A stretch of 35,076 nucleotides of DNA, taken from positions 1 to 35,076 of the forward strand of contig JAAAKB020043857.1 in the NCBI GenBank assembly GCA_010014835.2, in the 5' to 3' direction. Within the stretch, counting starts at the first letter, position 1; every line of letters starts with the position of its first letter. A program made the translations under genes and the position numbers. The stretch is from Apostichopus leukothele (taxonomy: Eukaryota; Echinodermata; Holothuroidea; Aspidochirotida; Stichopodidae). Under the pieces are notes generated by a model. That model had not been told where the DNA came from, searched no databases, and was given only the letters and a program-made list of their open reading frames with translations. Below, in pieces: positions 29,000 through 35,076 of the stretch.

Positions 29000-31110
29000 C
29001 ATGTAGCCCTGTATACTTTCCTCTATATAAGTCTCCCCCTTCTACCTGTTACCCTGTCAACATATGCACTTTCCTATCAACCTTATCAACATGATTTGGA
29101 ACGGTTTAGCACTACGCTCCCACTTCCTGGACATTACCCATTTCTCTTCCGAATCTATAATTCAAAGAAACAGGTACATGTTTTGCAAGACTACGTTCCT
29201 TTTGGTGATCGCAGTTAGACCAGACCTTGTCATGGGCCACAGGATCACAGATCCTCTTGCTGTTGGGTATGCTGGTGAGGTAGTTATTTGACCAGATATC
29301 GGTTAAGATTGTGGAGGCTAGACACCTCAACGCCTTTTCTGCCATGATATGGCCTGCGAGTGATTCTTGAGAAAGGTGCATGTGACTCATCTTGGCTGGG
29401 GAAGATATGTTTATGGCCAGTTTGCAACTGCGGTGCAGGATTGCTTGAGAAAGGAATCCTGTAACAAGATCAGTTATGCTAGGATGCTGTCATCCGTGGC
29501 TGCGACCTCTAGATCATATGCCAGACCTATAGCACATCTGCTCTGCTTTCAGGATGAGACTGAGGAAAGACATGTAGACCCCAGTCACCTCTCTTCAGGA
29601 ATTCAGGTTCTGGATGGGGATGACAGAATGCAAGTCAGGCATGGAAGGCTCCCAAACCAGTGGGTAGAAGGGTCCGGACTGAATGCACACGGTGCTCTGC
29701 CATCCAGATATGCCTTCGACTAACCACCCTAGGAGTGCAAAACCTACCAGGTGGCACCCAATGGTAGGAGTATAATAAAGGATTCACATCACCGCCTCCA
29801 GTGAGTGGAGAAACGAAAACTATCTCCGGGTCTTTGAATCCGAACCAGCGCAACACCCTGGAGTTTGCAATCCAGGCACTCGTTGACAAGGGCACAGCTG
29901 TGAGAGCGGCGGTATGGGAGAGACCTGTTTTTTGTTTATTCTCACTCACAAAAGGACAAAGACCTTGAGTCCCACCCTTATTCCAAAGCCGCTACTGAAG
30001 AGCTTCGTAAGACTCAAACAATTTTAGATTGAGAATCTCTCGATCATTGTACCATCCTTCAGAAAGGGCATGTGGGAGTCGACGGTGAATCTGAAGGGTG
30101 CTAACCTACACAAACTAATTACTGTATGTGTCAGAGGTTCTTGGTGTTCAACTATGTCATAGTAAGTTACAAGTTTGTGTCTTCTGTTTGTCTCCACTTG
30201 CGGTGATGGCGAAGATGTGCCGCAAAGTACTGCTGTCCATCTATTTGGATGACTGGCGAAAGGGTATCACAGCTATCCACAGCAGCTCGGTGGATACTTG
30301 ACAACCAGTCTACCACGGCAATTTAGGGCCTGGTTACATCTACTGGGATTGATGGCTAGTCTGGTAGATATAGTTCTATATTGCAGACTTTGAATGATAC
30401 CAATACAAATAAATCTAAATAACACCTCCCTCATGGCTTCCTACTTGACCAGCACCTTTGCATCATGGGAGTTCCTTTAGGTATGTCCCTCCCGTTGGGT
30501 CTCACACAATCATAGCAGTGCCACTCAGCACATATATTGATGGGTAGACAGGTGAGAGGTATATTCCCCAACCTTACTGGTCTGGCGATTTACTAGCGAC
30601 CATTCCTACCCGTCTCTCCCACCTCCACATGCAGGACCTATTTTTACACAACACACTCTAACAGGACATTTAAGCATCACATTACTACAGACAACATCTA
30701 GGATGGGAGCTCAATTGTCTGAGAGCCTGTAGTTTCAGTACATGTACACTGACTCCTTGGACCCAGTGCTCTTCTCCAAAGAAGGTTCACTGGCCAGACT
30801 CTCGACAAACCAAGTATTCTGAGGTGATCCCTCTACACACATATTGGGAGGGAAGTGTATCAGTTCATGTAGCGTTCATTGCCGCACATAGCATTAGACT
30901 CACTTCACCTTATTCCACCTACTTATTATTACGTTATTATTAGTGGGGTTTCCTGTGGATCGATCGAGCTCGCAATGTCTATAACAGTCCTCTCCTTTTC
31001 TAGCCTGCCCACCCTTACCGTGGATCTTGTTAGTTGCCTTATTTGGGTAGATCCAGAAGGGAGAGGAAGTGGGCGGGGCCCATGAAGTGGGGGCATGGTG
31101 CTAAAATGTT
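29000..31110. mobile_element. Decayed reverse-transcriptase retroelement, DIRS/LTR-like fossil
   Basis: This stretch is clearly richer in GC than its surroundings. On the plus strand it holds a reverse-transcriptase-type entry motif (A-I-Q-A-L-V-D-K-G, near 29863-29889) and the polymerase core I-Y-L-D-D-W at 30239-30256. The trailing W is typical of DIRS-type and some LTR-type reverse transcriptases. The element is heavily broken, with many interruptions and no open polyprotein, so it is an old copy. No terminal repeats were identified, so the limits given are compositional estimates. The family call is tentative. Confidence 0.5.
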
Positions 31111-31179
31111 TCATGTAGTTTAGGATGAAAGGTTGAGTCATTTAAGTAACATCGCTTGTAAATCCCCAAACCAGTAAGT

Positions 31180-31590
31180 GACATCTGACCTCTACCAATT
31201 TCAATAGGATTCTACTAATTTCAAGAAAGATGTACTTCTTGTGCTATGTTTTCAAGCTTTCCAGACTTTCATTTAAATGTTGACTGCTAATGACCTCTGA
31301 CCTCCACCAAGTTTGAGAGGGTTCTTTTAATAAACAGCTGAATCTGCATACCATGTATAAAGTTCAACATAGATGTACTTTTTCAATTATCGTATTTCAC
31401 AAAGTTTTCATACTTTGACCTCTGTTGACCCCAAATGACCACTGAACTACACAGAAAACGATAGGCTTCTTGCACTCAATAAGACAGATCTACATACCAA
31501 ATATGAAGTTAATCCATCATTAACTTTTTGAGTAACTACTTACAAGCAACTGTCACATACATACACATATACACAAACAGCATCACCATC
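31180..31590. repeat. Dispersed repeat with three diverged internal units of about 110-120 bp
   Basis: tgacctctgacctccaccaa-type blocks recur at about 31180, 31289 and 31407. Each is followed by ..aggattct/agggttct/aggcttct.. and later by ..gatgtacttyttg... It ends in an A/C-rich tail (cacatacatacacatatacacaaac) near 31556. This looks like a non-autonomous repeat family of marine invertebrates; the class is unresolved. Confidence 0.55.
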
Positions 31591-31784
31591 ACATAGATTC
31601 CTAGGAATCAAAAATGAAATCAATGCCGAAAGAGGAGGATACAGCAATATTGTCTTATGTTTGAATATATTCTTCTTTCATATCGAAATACAAAAACTTG
31701 ATTCTAAAATAAGGTTCAAAGCCTGAAAAAGATTTATACACCATTACATAAAATATATACAACAGACCACCTATCCTTATTAAT

Positions 31785-31825
31785 ACACTTAATACACTTA
31801 ATACAATTAATACACTTAATGTAGT
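31785..31825. repeat. TTAATACAC 10-bp microsatellite
   Basis: About four units of ttaatacact with one variant. This is low-complexity sequence that also creates the apparent repetitive minus-strand frame at 31655-31855. Confidence 0.85.
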
Positions 31826-32043
31826 GTTATCTAAATGATATACACAGGATAACATTATTTACTCCAAACAAGCATTATGAGTAACCATAAGAAAATGAAG
31901 AAATGATAAGTCATCTGTGCTTTTGGATCTACATGCTTAAATCGTACAAATTAGAAATCAGAAACCAATGATGTGAATGTCATTTTTTGTTGCACTAAAT
32001 AAACCTGTTGCACTAAATCAACACACCTTTCTTCCCTATACAC

Positions 32044-32049
32044 TTTATT
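32044..32049 (-). promoter_or_regulatory. Candidate polyA signal for the minus-strand gene
   Basis: AATAAA on the minus strand, about 1.7 kb downstream of the glycine-rich exon. The sequence between 32050 and 33766 has no convincing coding exon and could be intron plus 3'UTR of that gene. This is positional inference only. Confidence 0.25.
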
Positions 32050-32969
32050 CTCCTACCACCAATGAATGCTTCTACCATCTGATTTGTTGACTTCTATTTC
32101 AAAATAATAAGATATTCTTTTGGAATCTGCTGAACTGAACATACTACCAAAACTTAAAGTTTGGCATACTGTGCATACTGTTGTAGTTTTCCTTTCACAG
32201 GTCTGAGACCCTGATGTCCAAAAATTATGACAAATTTCATTTCCATAAATAATTGAAAAGAGAGATATCATACTAACATTCTTTAAAGATTCATTCCAGA
32301 GGGTAACATTCCACTGTATGGATATTAACCTGAGTAAGTACAGTAGTTCTCTCAGGTTCTTATACTCATGTCTCACTTGTGAAGTTTTGTGTTGAACTTT
32401 CAAAGTTTGAAAATGCACAACCATAGTCCCTTATCAGGTTCATAGATTCACAGGCAAAATGTTTCATCATCAAATGTGGAAGGAATTGTACAAAATCTTG
32501 AAAAACTATATTATACTAGTACATTAAACTAACGACCCCTCCCTTCCCTGTTCTGTGCATTACAAGAAAGCCTTCACACAGACCATTATACTAATAATTG
32601 GTGGGAATCTGGTTGGACTTAAAAATATATAGCTACTTTCAATGGCTATGATGAATCTAACAGCTCCTGAGTATGTTTCCTTCACAAAATTAATCTGCCC
32701 TAAATATTACAAGTATGTTAGCATGAGCATTTGTTCTGTTTAGTGCCATAGGTTCAGACAAAGTATGGTGCTGTGTCTTGAATATATATTACACCAACAC
32801 CAAAGTAGTAACAGTATTCCCCCCAGTCAATTCCAGCGATAAACAAAGTTATAATTAATGTCATTAAGGCACCCCGTCAATCAAAGAGAAAAGCTGCAGC
32901 AAAGCTGGAACAATATCAAACAATAGAGATTACTGTAACAGAAAACAAGAAAATATGTTGTATGCAGCC

Positions 32970-33035
32970 AGGCTGTATTAAGCTGCATGCCCCTCAGCTT
33001 CCTACTTTTTGACACGTTACCTATTACACCTTACT
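32970..33035. repeat. Dispersed repeat shared with 16888-16960
   Basis: Second copy of the short repeat described at 16888. It includes the GCTGCATGCCCCTCAG block and the following CTACTTTTTGACA. Confidence 0.55.
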
Positions 33036-33813
33036 CAAATAAACGGTACTGCTTAAGGCAGGTTTCAGCCATGTTCCCGATGTTAGGCATCAAAGTCACC
33101 CTAACGTCTTCTTGTTCCACCAAAACCTGCCAAATGAATAAACATACAATTGCAGAGTTGATGTCTTCAAGAAATAAGGGTTTACAAAGTGCAGACCACT
33201 CACTGAAGTGGAATGAACATTCATATACATAAACTTCACTGATTTACTTTTTGCACTACAGGTTACGTCGCAACTATCTAATCCTAGTGAGATTTTCCAG
33301 AAAGGAGGGTACTTTGACCTACAGTATAAGGCTTAACATATCAGCTTTCACTTGTTACCATTTTTACACAGCCCTAAGAGGGGATTGATGTTTTACTTCC
33401 ACTAAACCAAACAAACATTTTAAAGCTATTTGGAGTTGTTCAGTGATGTAGATGGGAAATAAAAGGACTGAAGCTAACACAGAGTCAATACTTCACAAAT
33501 ATAAACTAGACACCTGACAAACATTTGGAAGTGATGTCATAGCAAACTTGCACAAAAAACTGATGGCAGTTTGTGCTTAAAATTAATGTTCAGTATATAT
33601 GTATAACTAAACACATATTCACAGAAAAGAATATAATTTTATGGGTGTATCAGAAGGACATTGCTTTTTGATTTACAAGAAAATGAATCCATCTTGCTTA
33701 TTTGAATGTATCCATAACAAAGGAGAGTAGTTTAATGGATATTTGTGATCAATAATTGGTTGAGTTTTAAGCAATTACTAACTTCTTTCTCTTAAAACAA
33801 ACATAATCCTTAC

Positions 33814-33977
33814 CAGATGCTGATCTTGTTCCTGTGCTGCCACCTGAAAATCCCCCTCCACCGCCACTGAAGCCAGAGAACCCATAGCTAGGCTGGCGAT
33901 AGGTACGTGGTCTTGCATAGCCGCCTCCCCAGCCAGTTCCATAACCACCATATCCTTGGTTGTAGCCACGACCCCCG
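33814..33977 (-). CDS. Glycine/arginine-rich exon of a putative RNA-binding protein gene
   Basis: On the minus strand a strong acceptor (tttttctctgcag) and donor (ctg|gtaagg) bound 164 nt that are open in one frame. The peptide includes G-G-R-G-Y-N-Q-G-Y-G-G-Y-G-T-G-W, R-P-R-T-Y-R-Q-P-S-Y-G-F and S-G-G-G-G-G-F-S-G-G-S-T-G-T-R. This is a Gly/Tyr/Arg-rich low-complexity tail like those of hnRNP-type and other RGG proteins. It enters with one base completing a codon and leaves in phase 1. If the donor is skipped the frame continues for 16 more residues to a TAA at 33767-33769, which would be an alternative C-terminus. The family cannot be settled from one low-complexity exon. Upstream exons lie beyond the right edge. 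The gene is convergent with the PTPR gene. Confidence 0.7.
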
Positions 33978-34922
33978 CTGCAGAGAAAAACAAAAATGAC
34001 AAGTCATTGAAGGTACATTACAGTAACAATATTCTGGTTTATGTCATAAAAAAATTGGAATGAGCAAAAACAACTCAATACAATATATAGCTACCAGTAA
34101 AGAATTTCAGCTTCCTACATACCTACCTAGCAACATTGATATAAAAGGTGGTGGCCAAATCCACAACGATACTATATGCCTTGTCAGATCGGAATGGTTA
34201 GAGGAGTGCACTTACTAAATTGACAATTTGCATATTGATTCTTAACTTGGAGTAGCGAAATGGCCAAATCATCATTGAGAAGGTTTCTCACTGTACTGAT
34301 TACAACTGTATGAAACTACCTCAAAGTCCAGACATATTTTAAGCATCAATAAATGTACCCAGATGCTAAAATAAGAACCAACTAAGAAAGCCATTCTGAT
34401 GTCCAAAGTATATAGCAATGACAACATGAATTTCATCTACTGTAGGAGGCACGTTCAACAAAACTAACCTTTTCTGAATGTAAAATACTGACCCCTCACT
34501 ACAATGGTTATGGTTTGTCAAGTTTCTCTATGGTTCATTTTAAAAAGCTGTATTCAAAAGAATGCAATAGAATGCTTATTATTTGAGTACTTGAGCAAGC
34601 CACAGGTTTATCAACAAGCTGAATGGCTGATAACTTACTCCTGTTGTCATGTGGCTACCTGACTGAAGGTTTTATTTCATTTTTGTATTTTTGGATGGAC
34701 TAATGCTGAAGCAGACACATCTGAGAGAAGAAATCTTGAGAATTACATTTTATACTGATGATGAATACGAACTTTGAAGAAATCAAGAAAACTGACACAT
34801 TGCTTTATGTGGAGAGAGTTGGCTGCAGAGCTGTGGCCTAAACCAATAGTTGTGATGGCAATTCCTGCTCTCATTCAAATAGACTATATGCAGACAAATG
34901 AACATGGGATGTCCATCTAGAA
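33978..34922 (-). other. Probable intron of the minus-strand glycine-rich gene
   Basis: Starts at the exon acceptor (ctgcag, 33978-33983). AT-rich, with no exon recognised. Confidence 0.5.
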
Positions 34923-35076
34923 CAGGGTTGTCCAACCTTTTGCAGAGGAGGGCCACATGGAATGATTATGATGAAGAAGGGGGCCGCATGAACCCTACAC
35001 TCGATTTTTTGCCCGAAGCCCAAGGCAACAAAATGTGAGCACTGCGCGCGGAGCGCACTGATTTATTTTCCTTCCT
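34923..35076. mobile_element. hAT (Charlie-like) transposon end, cut by window edge
   Basis: CAGGGTTGTCCAACCTTTTG starting at 34923, followed by ..gagggccacatgga.., follows the CAGGGgTngnCAAaCTTTT..GGGCCA pattern of hAT-family terminal inverted repeats. Only one end is inside the window, so the other TIR and the 8-bp duplication cannot be tested. Confidence 0.55.

Larger units (their letters stand above)
31830..33766. other. Non-coding region left of the glycine-rich exon
   Basis: The 123-codon minus-strand frame at 32053-32424 has no recognisable domain. The interval may be 3'UTR and intron of the minus-strand gene. No terminal coding exon could be identified with confidence. Confidence 0.4.

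Noticed and set aside
32053-32424. 123-codon open frame on the minus strand, the longest in the window
   Set aside because: It has no recognisable motif, ordinary AT-rich composition, and no link to the phase of the glycine-rich exon. Length alone is not convincing at this AT content.
1-35076. CRISPR arrays, bacterial operons, Shine-Dalgarno sites or bacterial terminators
   Set aside because: The window is plainly eukaryotic (spliced receptor gene). The tandem arrays have no unique spacers between conserved repeats.

Overview
This is an AT-rich eukaryotic window dominated by one large, intron-rich animal gene on the + strand. Twenty-two exons between 1621 and 24609 join with consistent GT-AG boundaries and phases into a single open frame of 850 codons plus a stop. 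The product is the C-terminal part of a receptor-type protein tyrosine phosphatase (RPTP): the end of one fibronectin type III (FN3) domain, a membrane-proximal FN3-like region resembling type IIB receptors (PTPRM/K/T/U), one transmembrane helix, a cytoplasmic juxtamembrane segment, and tandem phosphatase domains D1 and D2. The 5' end of the gene lies to the left of the window. The gene family, the AT bias and the dense repeats suggest a marine invertebrate deuterostome, perhaps an echinoderm such as a sea cucumber. That placement is a guess from style and cannot be proved from this window.

Layout: 1-1620 is repeat-bearing upstream intron or flank with strong inverted repeats. 1621-3683 holds the extracellular exons, 4746-4839 the transmembrane exon, 5580-8071 the juxtamembrane exons, 9627-18684 D1 and 19033-24609 D2. 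The region 24610 to about 26480 holds candidate 3'UTR and a roughly 90-bp tandem array. The region 26500-33800 has no convincing plus-strand gene and contains short repeats, a decayed reverse-transcriptase-bearing retroelement (about 29000-31110) and other dispersed repeats. A glycine/arginine-rich exon of a second, convergent gene lies on the - strand at 33814-33977. The last 150 bases look like the end of a hAT-type DNA transposon.

Biology: D1 keeps the Cys-X5-Arg signature and the Q-loop glutamines. Its WPD loop, however, reads W-R-D-M-K-V-P, and its KNRY motif reads KNRF. D2 also keeps Cys-X5-Arg but has W-P-N in place of W-P-D. The D1 and D2 exons show matching lengths (77, 155 and 136 nt) and matching intron phases, a clear relic of tandem domain duplication.

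The introns are unusually rich in unrelated tandem arrays (52, 47 and 54 bp units and a degenerate CAGTAA-type array). The 54-bp array has copied the end of a D1 coding exon together with its splice donor. A MITE-like element with TTAA flanks, a hAT-like deletion derivative and a tRNA-like relic also sit in introns.
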